Assembly: GCF_007991615.1 (NCBI RefSeq)
Contig: NZ_BJYR01000002.1
Location: forward strand, 240,572-304,571
Direction of reading: 5' to 3'
DNA: 64,000 nt
Source: Novosphingobium sediminis
GTDB taxonomy: Bacteria; Pseudomonadota; Alphaproteobacteria; Sphingomonadales; Sphingomonadaceae
The translations under genes and the position numbers were made by a program. The notes beneath the pieces were generated by a model. It saw nothing but the letters and a program-made list of their open reading frames with translations, ran no database searches and was not told the origin of the DNA. This document shows positions 8,838 through 16,941 of this stretch, piece by piece. Numbering within the stretch: position 1 is the first letter of the stretch; the number at the start of each line of letters is the position of its first letter.

Positions 8838-10313
8838 ATGACAGCGCATCAGGCGGCACCGGCCGCGGCCTCAGGCAGCAAGTTGCCGCACGAACTCGAT
8901 GACCGTCAGCGCTCGCTCGCCTTCTTCACCGTGCTCACTGCGGTCGTGCTCGAAGTGGCCGACACAACCATCGTCAACACCGCGCTGCCAGCGATCCGCG
9001 ATGGCCTTGGCGCATCGCCCGCCGCGATGCAGTGGATCGTGGCGGGCTACCTGCTCACGCTCGGCTCTCTGCTGCTGCTCGGCGGACGGCTAGGCGATGC
9101 GTTCGGCCACCGCCGCCTGTTCCTCAGCGGTGTGGCGAGCTTCGTTGCCGCTTCCGCGCTCTGCGGCCTTGCCCCCACCCCCGGCGTGCTCGTCCTCGCC
9201 CGCGTGCTGCAGGGCGCGGCGGGCGCGATGATGGGGCCGCAGACAATGGCCATCGTCCAGCTGCTCTACACCCCGCTCGAACGCGTGAAGCGCCTTGCCT
9301 TTTTCGGCATGATCATCGGCCTTGCCGCAATCGTCGGCCCGATCATCGGCGGCTTCCTGATCGAGCTCAACCTGTTCGGCCTCGGCTGGCGGCTGATCTT
9401 CCTCATCAACCTGCCTGTTGGCCTCTTTGCGCTGGCGATGGGCCGCATCACGCTCCCCCGCACCGGTGAGGAGCATCGCGGCCTCGCCATCGATCTTGCC
9501 GGCGCGGCGCTTTTCGCCTTGGGTTTCGGCCTCATCCTCTTCGCGCTGATCCAGGCGCATGAGAACCTCGGACCGGCTGCGGCTGCCGCAATCTTCGCGG
9601 GCGGTCTCGGCGCGGTGATGCTTGGCGTGCGGCGTTCCATCGCTCGCCGCTCCGCCGGCCTTCCCGCCATGGTCGAACCGACCCTCTTCGCGCTCCCCAC
9701 CTTCCGCTACGGCGTGATCGCCGCAATGGCGTTCAACAGCGGCTCGGTCGGCTTCCTGATGATCTTTGCAGTCGCGCTCCAGCAAGGCCTTGCGCTCACC
9801 CCGCTCAAGACGGCGCTGATCCACATTCCCTTCGGCCTTGGCGTGATGGTCGCCGTCGGCCTCCTCGTTCCGCGCCTGCTCCCCCGTATGGGGCGCCTGC
9901 TGCCCATGGTCGGCGGCATGCTGATGGCGGTCGGCATCGTGAGCACACTCGCACTGATCCACGCAGCTGTGGCCGGCGGCGCGCTGCTGATCGCCACACT
10001 CGCCCTCGCCGGCATCGGCTTCGGCACACTGTCCGGCCCGCTTGGCCCCATCGCCGTCTCCGAAGTACCCCGCACCCACGCGGGCACCGCCAGCGCCACG
10101 ATGCGCACCGCGCAGCAGCTTGGCGGCGCGCTGGGCATCGCGCTCGTCGGTTCGGCTTACTTCGCGGTGGGCGGCCACGATGCGGCGGCGCGGCTTGCAG
10201 GATTGGTCCCCGGCGCGATCATGGTTGCAGCGCTGCTCTCCATTGCCGTCGTCGCCGTCTCACGCCTGCCAGCCACATTGTTCGGAGCCGAGCGCAAACC
10301 TGCGGCGGATTGA
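8838..10313 (+). CDS. DHA2 family (EmrB/QacA-type) MFS drug:proton antiporter
   Basis: A 14-helix MFS transporter of about 491 residues. The first helix carries TVLTAVVLEVADTTIVNTALPAI, the hallmark DTTIVNVALP-like motif of the DHA2 branch, followed by MQWIVAGYLLTLGSLLLLGGRLGDAFGHRRLF (loop motif GRLGDxxGHRR). The ATG at 8838 was preferred; an in-frame TTG at 8772 would add 22 polar residues but has no ribosome site. Such proteins export hydrophobic compounds, and a role in removing a toxic aromatic intermediate of the adjacent pathway is plausible but not shown. Confidence 0.87.
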   Translation: MTAHQAAPAAASGSKLPHELDDRQRSLAFFTVLTAVVLEVADTTIVNTALPAIRDGLGASPAAMQWIVAGYLLTLGSLLLLGGRLGDAFGHRRLFLSGVASFVAASALCGLAPTPGVLVLARVLQGAAGAMMGPQTMAIVQLLYTPLERVKRLAFFGMIIGLAAIVGPIIGGFLIELNLFGLGWRLIFLINLPVGLFALAMGRITLPRTGEEHRGLAIDLAGAALFALGFGLILFALIQAHENLGPAAAAAIFAGGLGAVMLGVRRSIARRSAGLPAMVEPTLFALPTFRYGVIAAMAFNSGSVGFLMIFAVALQQGLALTPLKTALIHIPFGLGVMVAVGLLVPRLLPRMGRLLPMVGGMLMAVGIVSTLALIHAAVAGGALLIATLALAGIGFGTLSGPLGPIAVSEVPRTHAGTASATMRTAQQLGGALGIALVGSAYFAVGGHDAAARLAGLVPGAIMVAALLSIAVVAVSRLPATLFGAERKPAAD

Positions 10314-10360
10314 CCTCGCAGACATTCATCGGCATTGTCGATTGGAATAAAATTAAATCC

Positions 10361-10375
10361 ATCTGCCAAACAGAT
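10361..10375. promoter_or_regulatory. Short inverted repeat upstream of cupin/FAH pair
   Basis: ATCTG at 10361-10365 and CAGAT at 10371-10375 form a perfect 5-base inverted repeat with a 5-base spacer in an AT-rich stretch 24 bases before the cupin start. It may be an operator or part of the promoter. The short length makes chance possible. Confidence 0.25.
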
Positions 10376-10398
10376 AGATAATCATCGCGGGAGATTAT

Positions 10399-10968
10399 AT
10401 GGAAGTGAAATCCGTTCGCCGCGTGGTCACCGGCCACGACGCATCCGGCCGTGCGATCATTCAGGAAGACGGTACCGTCCCCCGCGTCCAGCAGGTCGGC
10501 GGCGCGATCGGCCCGATGTTCCATGAAGTGTGGAACACGCCGCAGACCCCCGCCTTCATCGACGCTGCCTCGGGCGAGCCGCATGAGGCCGGCATCGTCC
10601 TCGCCCCGCCGAAAAACGGCACCCGCATCCGCGTGCTCGACATTCCGCCCGAAGGCGACGGCATCCGCAACATGACGCCAGAGGAAGCCGCCGCGCACTT
10701 CGCCGAAATCGGTGCCGGCCACGCCTCCAACGCCGCCAAGGAAGGCGCGCGCCACGCGCTGATGCACCGCACCGAAACCATCGACTACGGCATCGTGATC
10801 GAGGGCGAACTCGTGCTCATCATGGATGAGGGCGAGACCACGGTTTACCCCGGCGACATCGTGATCCAGCGCGGCACCAACCACGGCTGGGCCAACCGGT
10901 CCGACAAGAACTGCCGCATCGTCTTCGTGCTCATCGACGGCGAGTTTGCTCCGGAACTGAAGGCATGA
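10399..10968 (+). CDS. Cupin domain-containing protein
   Basis: A 189-residue protein with one conserved cupin barrel in its C-terminal half. Motif 1 is in the MHRTETIDYGIVIEGE region and motif 2 is VYPGDIVIQRGTNHGWAN, with the conserved PG, His and Asn. A GGGAG ribosome site lies seven bases before the ATG. It is too short for a gentisate dioxygenase (two cupin domains). It overlaps the following FAH-family gene by four bases (ATGA), suggesting joint action in an aromatic or keto-acid pathway. The reaction is unknown. Confidence 0.82.
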   Translation: MEVKSVRRVVTGHDASGRAIIQEDGTVPRVQQVGGAIGPMFHEVWNTPQTPAFIDAASGEPHEAGIVLAPPKNGTRIRVLDIPPEGDGIRNMTPEEAAAHFAEIGAGHASNAAKEGARHALMHRTETIDYGIVIEGELVLIMDEGETTVYPGDIVIQRGTNHGWANRSDKNCRIVFVLIDGEFAPELKA

Positions 10969-11921
10969 GGCTCGCCACCCTCCGCGATGGGACGCCCGAT
11001 GGCGCGCTCGCGCTCGTCTCGGCAGACGGGACGCGCGTACTGCACGTCGGCGGCAACCTCCTCTCCGCCATGGAGGATTGGCCCGCCGCGCAGGCCCGGC
11101 TCGAAACCGCTCAGGCCCGTCTCGAAGCGGGGGAAGGCGAAACCACAGACGACGCCGATTTCGCAGCGCCCCTGCCGCGCACATGGCAGTGGCTCGATGG
11201 CTCGGCCTTCACCACGCATGGCGATCTCATGGCCGTGGCCTTCAACCACGATCCCCTCGGTAACGAGCGCCCGCTGATGTATCAGGGGCTGTCGGACCGG
11301 TTCTACGGCCCCGCCGATCCCGTGCCCTTCCCCGCCATGGAACACGGCATCGATTTCGAGGGCGAATTCGGCGTAGTCGTCGATGCCGTGCCGATGGGCA
11401 CCAGCGCCGCCGAGGCCATGAAGCACATCCGCCTGATCGTGCAGATCAACGACTGGTCGCTGCGCGCCATCGCGCCCATCGAAATGAAGACCGGCTTCGG
11501 CTGGGTTCAAGCCAAGCCCGCCTGTTCGATGGCGCCCTTCGCCGTCACGCCCGATGAACTCGGCGACGGGTGGAAGGATGGCCGCGTCGGCCTCGATCTC
11601 ATCATCGACTGGAATGGCAAGGAAGTCGGCCGCGCCAATGGCGCCGCGATGGCCTTCGGGTTCCATGAACTTGTCGCCCATGCCGCGCTTACCCGCGATC
11701 TTGTCGCCGGAACGGTGATCGGCTCGGGCACGGTCTCCAATGCCAACTACGCCGAAGTCGGCTCCAGCTGCATTTCCGAAATCCGCGCGATCGAGATCAT
11801 TGCCCACGGCGCGCCGCAGACCCCGTTCATGGCCTTTGGCGATACCGTGCGGATGACGGCGGTGGACGATACGGGCCGCGCTCCGTTCGGCATGATCGAT
11901 CAGGAAGTCGCGAAGGCCTAG
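10965..11921 (+). CDS. Fumarylacetoacetate hydrolase (FAH) family protein
   Basis: A 318-residue FAH-superfamily protein. The metal-binding acidic residues lie in GIDFEGEFGVVVD, and the fold core includes IVQINDWSLRAI and the AGTVIGSGTVSN segment typical of the family. Members hydrolyse or decarboxylate diketo acids that arise from aromatic ring cleavage, such as fumarylacetoacetate, fumarylpyruvate or oxopentene-dioates. Coupled translation with the upstream cupin gene points to a shared pathway. No ring-cleaving dioxygenase is recognisable next to it, so the diketo acid is unknown. Confidence 0.87.
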   Translation: MRLATLRDGTPDGALALVSADGTRVLHVGGNLLSAMEDWPAAQARLETAQARLEAGEGETTDDADFAAPLPRTWQWLDGSAFTTHGDLMAVAFNHDPLGNERPLMYQGLSDRFYGPADPVPFPAMEHGIDFEGEFGVVVDAVPMGTSAAEAMKHIRLIVQINDWSLRAIAPIEMKTGFGWVQAKPACSMAPFAVTPDELGDGWKDGRVGLDLIIDWNGKEVGRANGAAMAFGFHELVAHAALTRDLVAGTVIGSGTVSNANYAEVGSSCISEIRAIEIIAHGAPQTPFMAFGDTVRMTAVDDTGRAPFGMIDQEVAKA

Positions 11922-11986
11922 CATTTCCGGGCCGCCCGGGTGTAGGAACATGCCAAGCGTTCCCACCAAGAGGCGGCCCCACTTCC

Positions 11987-13009
11987 ATGACCAGACCCAA
12001 GCGGGCCACCATTGTCGATGTCGCGCGCATGGCCGAAGTCTCGGCCAAGACGGTCAGCCGCGTCGTCAACAACGAGCCCCATGTCACCGAAGCGGTAAAA
12101 ACCCGGGTGCACGAGGCGATGCGTGCACTGCGCTATCATCCCAATGTCGCGGCGCAGGGCCTTGTCCGCAGCCGGTCCTACCTGATCGGCCTGGTCTACG
12201 AAAAGCCGAGCCCCAGCTACGTCGTCGAACTCCAGAAGGGCGCACTGGAGCGGCTCCACGGCGAACGCTTCCGCCTAGTCGTGCTGCCGGTGGAATCCGT
12301 TACCGAGCGCGAGGATGAAATCATCGCGCTGCTGCGCTCCGCCGCGCTCGATGCCGTGCTGCTCGCGCCGCCAGCCTCGGATCATGCCGGGCTGATGGCC
12401 GAACTGCGTGAGGTGGGCATGCCGTTTGCGCGCATTTCCCCCACGCGCCTGCTTGGGCAGGGGGCTTCGGTGGCGATGGACGATGTTGCTGCCGCGCAGG
12501 AAGCCGCCGAACATCTCGTCAAGCTCGGCCACAAGCGGATCGGCGTCATCAAGGGTGATCCCAGCCACGCCGCCACAGACGCGCGGCTTGTCGGCACGAT
12601 GCAGGCGCTCGCCAAGGCGGGCATCATGCTGCATCCCGAACTGATCGAATCCGGTCAGTTCACCTTCGATTCCGGCCTCGCCGCCGCCCGCCGCCTGCTC
12701 GCGCTAGATCCGCGGCCGACAGCCATCCTCGCGCAGAACGACGACATGGCCGCCGCCGCGATCACCGCCGCGCGCGAATGCGGCCTGCATGTGCCCGAAG
12801 ACCTATCAGTCGTCGGCTTCGACGATTCCGATATCTCGCGCGTCGTCTGGCCGCCGCTCACCACGATCCGCCAACCGGTGGAAGACATGGCCTACCGCGC
12901 GATGGACATGCTGCTCGGCGCCCTCAAGGGCGAACCGGAGGGGGGCGACGTCCAGCTTGCCCACGAACTGCTGATCCGCCGCAGCACCGCGCCGCCGAAA
13001 GCAGGCTGA
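11987..13009 (+). CDS. LacI family transcriptional regulator
   Basis: A 340-residue LacI/GalR repressor. The N-terminal helix-turn-helix and hinge helix read ATIVDVARMAEVSAKTVSRVVNN and VAAQGLVRSRSYLIG. The C-terminal periplasmic-binding-protein-like sensor has the typical VVGFDDSDISRVVWPPLTTIRQP segment near the end. It closes the plus-strand run of glycoside and aglycone genes and probably represses them in the absence of a sugar or glycoside inducer. A small inverted repeat (GGAAC at 11945-11949, GTTCC at 11959-11963) just upstream could be an autoregulatory site. Targets are inferred. Confidence 0.92.
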   Translation: MTRPKRATIVDVARMAEVSAKTVSRVVNNEPHVTEAVKTRVHEAMRALRYHPNVAAQGLVRSRSYLIGLVYEKPSPSYVVELQKGALERLHGERFRLVVLPVESVTEREDEIIALLRSAALDAVLLAPPASDHAGLMAELREVGMPFARISPTRLLGQGASVAMDDVAAAQEAAEHLVKLGHKRIGVIKGDPSHAATDARLVGTMQALAKAGIMLHPELIESGQFTFDSGLAAARRLLALDPRPTAILAQNDDMAAAAITAARECGLHVPEDLSVVGFDDSDISRVVWPPLTTIRQPVEDMAYRAMDMLLGALKGEPEGGDVQLAHELLIRRSTAPPKAG

Positions 13010-13031
13010 TTGACCGGCAGCCATTCCATAC

Positions 13032-13109
13032 CCCGCTCATCCTGAGCTTGTCGAAGGATGCTGGCACAGCCGCCGGGTATGATGCTTCGACAAGCTCAGC
13101 ATGAGCGGG
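13032..13109. repeat. Dispersed palindromic repeat (type A), two facing copies
   Basis: CCCGCTCATCCTGAGCTTGT begins at 13032 and a near reverse complement ends at 13109 with ATGAGCGGG, leaving a long hairpin. The same unit occurs once more, as a single arm, at 40321. It lies between the convergent LacI and ROK-repressor genes, where it may stop transcription from both sides. Such repeats are common in intergenic DNA of alphaproteobacteria. Confidence 0.7.
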
Positions 13110-13133
13110 TGATGGAGACCAGGCGAGCGTGCC

Positions 13134-13185
13134 TAGAGCGTTTTCGAACCAGATGGAATCATCCGGTGACTCGGAAAACGCTCTA
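13134..13185. repeat. Inverted repeat with TAGAGCGTTTTC arms
   Basis: TAGAGCGTTTTC at 13134-13145 is matched by its exact reverse complement GAAAACGCTCTA at 13174-13185. This resembles the short palindromic element with AGAGCGTTTTC ends often found between genes in alphaproteobacteria. It is the middle one of three hairpins in this convergent intergenic region. Confidence 0.65.
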
Positions 13186-13196
13186 AAACAATAACC

Positions 13197-13236
13197 TAGA
13201 GTGATCCGTTCGATGCAGTCGGAACGGATCGCTCTA
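13197..13236. terminator. Hairpin overlapping the stop codon of the ROK repressor
   Basis: TAGAGTGATCCGTTC at 13197-13211 pairs with GAACGGATCGCTCTA at 13222-13236 with one mismatch and a 10-base loop. The right arm contains the stop codon of the minus-strand ROK-family gene. It probably acts as a transcription terminator in one or both directions. There is no clear U-tract. Confidence 0.5.
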
Positions 13237-14400
13237 GTCCGCCAGCGCCAGATCGTCGAACGATAGCAGAGCCGCCCCCACTGCCGATGCATCTTCGGCC
13301 AGCGCAGCGGGCGTGACCGGCGCAATCGCCGGGGCATCCCGCCCACCGCTGCGCAGCATCAGGTTGGTCCGCTGGGTCAGCCGCTCCAGCAACGGCATCG
13401 GCAGCCGGCCGCCCACCAGCACCACGCCGGGATTGATAAGCAGGTTCACTGCCACCAGCGGCTGCACCAGCGCGCGGGCGCATTCCTCGATCCAGTCGTC
13501 AAGCACGCGCTGGAGCGCCGCATCGGCCGCACTCGCCTCGCCCTGCGCGAAAGGCGCGCGTCCCGCTTGCTGCAACCGCCGATTGAGCCCGGCTATCGAG
13601 ACGATGGACTGCAGCGGCACCACGGCACCACCCTCGCCCGGCACACCCATGAACCCGATCTCACCGCTGCGCCCGTCTGCGCCGCGATCATAGTGCCCGC
13701 CGACGACCAGTCCGCCGCCGAGGCCGTAGCTGATGAGGATGTAGAAGAAGCTCTGCTCGCGCTGCCCCCGGCCAAACTGCATTTCGCCGATCGCCGCCGC
13801 CGCCGCATCGTTCTCGATGAAGATCGGTTTCCCCAAAGGCTCGGCAAACAAGGCTTCCAGATTGGTCGCGGACCACTGCACATAATCGCCCGGCATACCC
13901 GGCAGATCGACGACCCCAAGCCCGTCAGGCAGCGCCAGCCCGATGCCGGTGATGGCCTCTGCCTCGACCCCGGCCATCGCCAGCAGCTTGTCGAGATTGC
14001 GGCGATAAAATGTGCGCACCTGCTCGGGCAGGGCAAAGGCGACCTCGGAATCGAGCCGCGCCTTCACCGTCCCGGCAAAGTCTGTCAGCACCATCGTGAT
14101 GTGATCGCGGTCGACGTTGAGCCCGATGGCATGCGCGCCCTCGGCATTGATGACGAGCCGCGTCGCGGGCTGCCCCCGCCCGCCGCGCTGCATCCCGGCG
14201 GTGCGCAGCAGGCCGCGCTCCATCAGGCGGCGGGTGATATTGGTGACGGTGGGATGGGCAAGGCCCGTCTGCCGGGCAAGCTCCGCCTTGGTCAACGTGC
14301 CCTGTGCCCGGATCGCGCGCAGCACGATCTGCGTGTTGTGCGCCCCCGCATCCTCAATCGTCGCGCCGCGATAGCCGCTGCGCGTCAGCCCCAGATTCAC
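13234..14400 (-). CDS. ROK family transcriptional repressor (NagC/Mlc/XylR-type)
   Basis: A 388-residue protein with an N-terminal winged helix-turn-helix (TLTKAELARQTGLAHPTVTNITRRLMERGLL) followed by a ROK sugar-binding domain (AIGLNVDRDHITMVLTDF, IFIENDAAAAAIGEMQFG, LISYGLGGGLVVGG). Members repress sugar uptake and catabolism genes until a sugar or phospho-sugar binds. The start is a GTG overlapping the stop of the upstream ROK kinase (GTGA). It is the last gene of the minus-strand TonB receptor operon and most likely its autoregulator. The inducing sugar is unknown. Confidence 0.9.
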   Translation of the reverse strand: MNLGLTRSGYRGATIEDAGAHNTQIVLRAIRAQGTLTKAELARQTGLAHPTVTNITRRLMERGLLRTAGMQRGGRGQPATRLVINAEGAHAIGLNVDRDHITMVLTDFAGTVKARLDSEVAFALPEQVRTFYRRNLDKLLAMAGVEAEAITGIGLALPDGLGVVDLPGMPGDYVQWSATNLEALFAEPLGKPIFIENDAAAAAIGEMQFGRGQREQSFFYILISYGLGGGLVVGGHYDRGADGRSGEIGFMGVPGEGGAVVPLQSIVSIAGLNRRLQQAGRAPFAQGEASAADAALQRVLDDWIEECARALVQPLVAVNLLINPGVVLVGGRLPMPLLERLTQRTNLMLRSGGRDAPAIAPVTPAALAEDASAVGAALLSFDDLALAD

Positions 14401-15269
14401 GCCTCCCCATCCTCCAGCACATCGAGCGCGATCGCCAGCGCGCCCATCGGTCCCGCCTGATCGCCCAGCTGCGGTGCAGCAATCGTAAAGGGCGCCTGCG
14501 CATAGCCGCCAAGGCTCGCGCGCACAGCAGCATCAACCCGAGCCACCAGCGCGGGACGATTCACCAGCACGCCGCCCCCCAACGCAACGCGTTCAGGTAC
14601 CCCGGTCAACACGATGGTATGGACGAGCCGTGCAAGAACATGGACGAATGGATTCCATATCGGATCCATTTCGTCCAGACCCTCACCGCTCTTGCCTGTG
14701 CGTGCCGCAAGCGCAGGCCCGGATATCAGACCCTCCACGCAGCCGCCGTGAAATGGGCAAATCCCCGGTGTGTCGTCACCCGGCGCCCGGTCCACAAAAA
14801 TGTGCCCCATTTCACTGTGTGCACGCCCGGCCATGGTCCGCCCGCCGATCACGAGCCCCACGCCGACGCCGGTGCCAACCGTGATGTAGGCATGGTTCGC
14901 CATTTCCTGCGCCCCGCCCCAGCGCCCTTCCGCCAAGGCCGCACCGTTCACATCGCTGTCCAACCCGACCGGCAGCCCATAACGCTGCTGCAAATGCGCG
15001 GCGAGGCCGAAGCCCTGCCACCCCGGCTTGGGCGTGGCCAGAAAAGTGCCGAAATCAGGCGCGGCGCGGTCCGTGCGGATCGGTCCGAAAGCGGCCACGC
15101 CTATGGCCCGAACCGGATGCGCGGCCACCCATTCGTCAAGGATCGCGACAAGGTCGTCCACCGTCGTGCCGGCATCCCGTGTCGACACGCGGCGCTGATC
15201 GACGATGTCACGCCCTTCGGCCAGCGTCGCGACACATTTCGTGCCGCCGAGTTCGAGGCCGGCGATCAT
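14397..15269 (-). CDS. ROK family sugar kinase (fructokinase/glucokinase-like)
   Basis: A 290-residue ROK kinase starting at MIAGLELGGTKCVATLAEG, the phosphate-binding loop. Other landmarks are the catalytic Asp region LDSDVNGAALAEGRWGGA, the ITVGTGVGVGLVIGG loop and a zinc-site-like HSEMGHIFVDRAPGDDTPGICPFHGGCVEGLISGP segment with the H-x-n-CxxHxxCxE pattern typical of ROK kinases. The ATG at 15269 overlaps the halogenase stop (ATGA). It probably phosphorylates the hexose brought in by this locus; fructose, mannose and glucose are all possible from sequence. Confidence 0.9.
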   Translation of the reverse strand: MIAGLELGGTKCVATLAEGRDIVDQRRVSTRDAGTTVDDLVAILDEWVAAHPVRAIGVAAFGPIRTDRAAPDFGTFLATPKPGWQGFGLAAHLQQRYGLPVGLDSDVNGAALAEGRWGGAQEMANHAYITVGTGVGVGLVIGGRTMAGRAHSEMGHIFVDRAPGDDTPGICPFHGGCVEGLISGPALAARTGKSGEGLDEMDPIWNPFVHVLARLVHTIVLTGVPERVALGGGVLVNRPALVARVDAAVRASLGGYAQAPFTIAAPQLGDQAGPMGALAIALDVLEDGEA

Positions 15270-16813
15270 GCCCCGCCCCACGTTTGCTTGAAGTTGGGCC
15301 GACCCTTGAGTGCGGGATCGAGCAACCGCGCCAGCATGTCCTGATGCGTCGGCGCGGCCTGACGGTAGCGCCCCATCACCTCGCTGATCTGCCCGATCAC
15401 CTTGCGCACCTCGCCAAACGGAGCGGCATCGGCCAGCGGATCGAGCGCTTCCGGCACGATGCCCATGCCCGCCGCCACGAAGAACCAGCTGATATCCGCA
15501 AACAGCTCGCGCCGCCGCGAAACGATCCGGCCCGTCCGCCTGAACAGTTCAAGCTTCGCCGCAAGGCTGTCCGGCAAGGGGTTATGGCGGATCTCGTCCC
15601 AGAACGGCTCGCCATGCCGCCGGTTCGGAACATAGTGGAGCAGCAGGAAATCGCGGATATGCGCGTATTCATCCGCCGCCTCGCGGTTGTAGGCCGCGCT
15701 GAGCGCCGAATCGCAGTGCCGGTCCGGAAAGTAATCGAGCAGGCGGTTCAGCGCGGTGTGGATGAGGTGGATGCTCGTCGATTCCAGCGGCTCCAGAAAT
15801 CCGCTCGAAAGCCCGACTGCAAGGCAGTTCTTCACCCACATCGCCTTGCGGTGCCCGGCAGTGAAGCGCAGGAACCGCGGCTCGGCCAGCGCCTCACCCG
15901 CCGCCGCGCCGCGCAAGGTCTCGGCCGCCTGCTCGTCGCTCACGTGGCGGCTGGAATAGACATAGCCATTGCCCACCCGCGATTGCAGTGGAATGCGCCA
16001 GCGCCATCCCGCCTCGTGCGCAGCGGACACGGTATAGGGCGCGGGCGGCCCAACGGTTGCCGTGGGCATGGCGACCGCGCGGTCGCAGGGCAGCCACCTC
16101 GTCCAGTCCTCATAGCCCGCGTGGAGTGCTTCCTCGATCAGCAGCCCGCGAAAGCCCGAGCAATCGATAAAGAAATCGGCCTCGATCCGCCGTCCGTCAG
16201 CCAGTTGTACCGCGGCAATCGCACCGTCTGCAGCGAGTTCGCACCCGGCAATCCGCGCATCGATGTGCGCCACCCCTCGCGCGGTCGAATGCTTTTTCAG
16301 GAACGCGGCCACCAGCCCCGCATCGAAATGCAGCGCGTAGTTGAGCGCCCCGCCCGGGTAGCTGCCATCGGGCGGCGGAAACGCAAACTTGCCGTCCTGC
16401 GCCAGCGCAATCGCCGGGCAGAGATCGGCAAAGGTCTCGCCATGCCCCGCCGCCTTGTTCTTCCACCAATAGTGGTGAAACGGCCGCTGGTTGATCGTGA
16501 CTCCAAGATTGCCGAACGGATGCCAGTAGGAATGGCCCCGCTCCAGCCAGTCATCAAAGCGGATCGCCAGCTTGAACGTTGCCTGGCATTGGCGAATGAA
16601 TTCAATCTCATCGATGCCGCAATGCGCAAGAAACTCGAACACCGGCGGGATCGTCGCCTCGCCCACACCGACGGTGGGCACGTCGCTCGATTCGATCAGC
16701 GTGATTGAGCAGCCCGACGGCCCGAGCACGGCCGAAAGCAGCGCCGCCGCGGACCAGCCCGCCGTGCCGCCGCCGACGATCAGAATGGAGCGTATGGGAT
16801 CAGGGGTCATCAT
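15266..16813 (-). CDS. Flavin-dependent tryptophan halogenase family protein
   Basis: A 515-residue FADH2-dependent halogenase homologue. The FAD loop is VGGGTAGWSAA near residue 14. The catalytic-lysine motif appears as ATFKLAIRF (Lys about residue 81). The WxWxIP signature is present as GWRWRIPL, and the conserved FLEPLESTSIHLI segment is intact. All main halogenase motifs are therefore kept. The gene lies in an operon with a TonB receptor, a ROK kinase and a ROK repressor, with a four-base overlap to the kinase. No flavin reductase is nearby. Homologues are known next to TonB receptors in Caulobacter and Xanthomonas relatives without an assigned substrate. A role in sugar metabolism or receptor maturation is speculative. 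Confidence 0.9.
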   Translation of the reverse strand: MMTPDPIRSILIVGGGTAGWSAAALLSAVLGPSGCSITLIESSDVPTVGVGEATIPPVFEFLAHCGIDEIEFIRQCQATFKLAIRFDDWLERGHSYWHPFGNLGVTINQRPFHHYWWKNKAAGHGETFADLCPAIALAQDGKFAFPPPDGSYPGGALNYALHFDAGLVAAFLKKHSTARGVAHIDARIAGCELAADGAIAAVQLADGRRIEADFFIDCSGFRGLLIEEALHAGYEDWTRWLPCDRAVAMPTATVGPPAPYTVSAAHEAGWRWRIPLQSRVGNGYVYSSRHVSDEQAAETLRGAAAGEALAEPRFLRFTAGHRKAMWVKNCLAVGLSSGFLEPLESTSIHLIHTALNRLLDYFPDRHCDSALSAAYNREAADEYAHIRDFLLLHYVPNRRHGEPFWDEIRHNPLPDSLAAKLELFRRTGRIVSRRRELFADISWFFVAAGMGIVPEALDPLADAAPFGEVRKVIGQISEVMGRYRQAAPTHQDMLARLLDPALKGRPNFKQTWGGA

Positions 16814-16882
16814 GGTTCTGGTGCGATGCTGACGGTCATCCGGCTCCGGAACAAGGGCTTACACCCCAGGCCGGACAAGAAA

Positions 16883-16912
16883 GGGGGGAAGGCCCGCAAA
16901 GGCCCTCCCCCC
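16883..16912 (-). terminator. GC-rich hairpin between TonB receptor and halogenase genes
   Basis: A strong stem is formed by GGGGGGAAGGCC (16883-16894) and GGCCCTCCCCCC (16901-16912), about 30 bases past the end of the minus-strand TonB receptor and before the halogenase. It is well placed to end part of the transcripts, giving high receptor and lower enzyme expression within one operon, or to stabilise the receptor mRNA. Confidence 0.55.
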
Positions 16913-16941
16913 AAGAGGCTCCGAGGGAGTGGAGCAGAGGA

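Noticed and set aside
10399..10968. Gentisate 1,2-dioxygenase
   Set aside because: At 189 residues with one cupin domain it is far too short for that enzyme.
13032..13236. Possible CRISPR-like repeat array
   Set aside because: The repeats are different palindromes, not regularly spaced identical units with spacers, and there are no cas genes.
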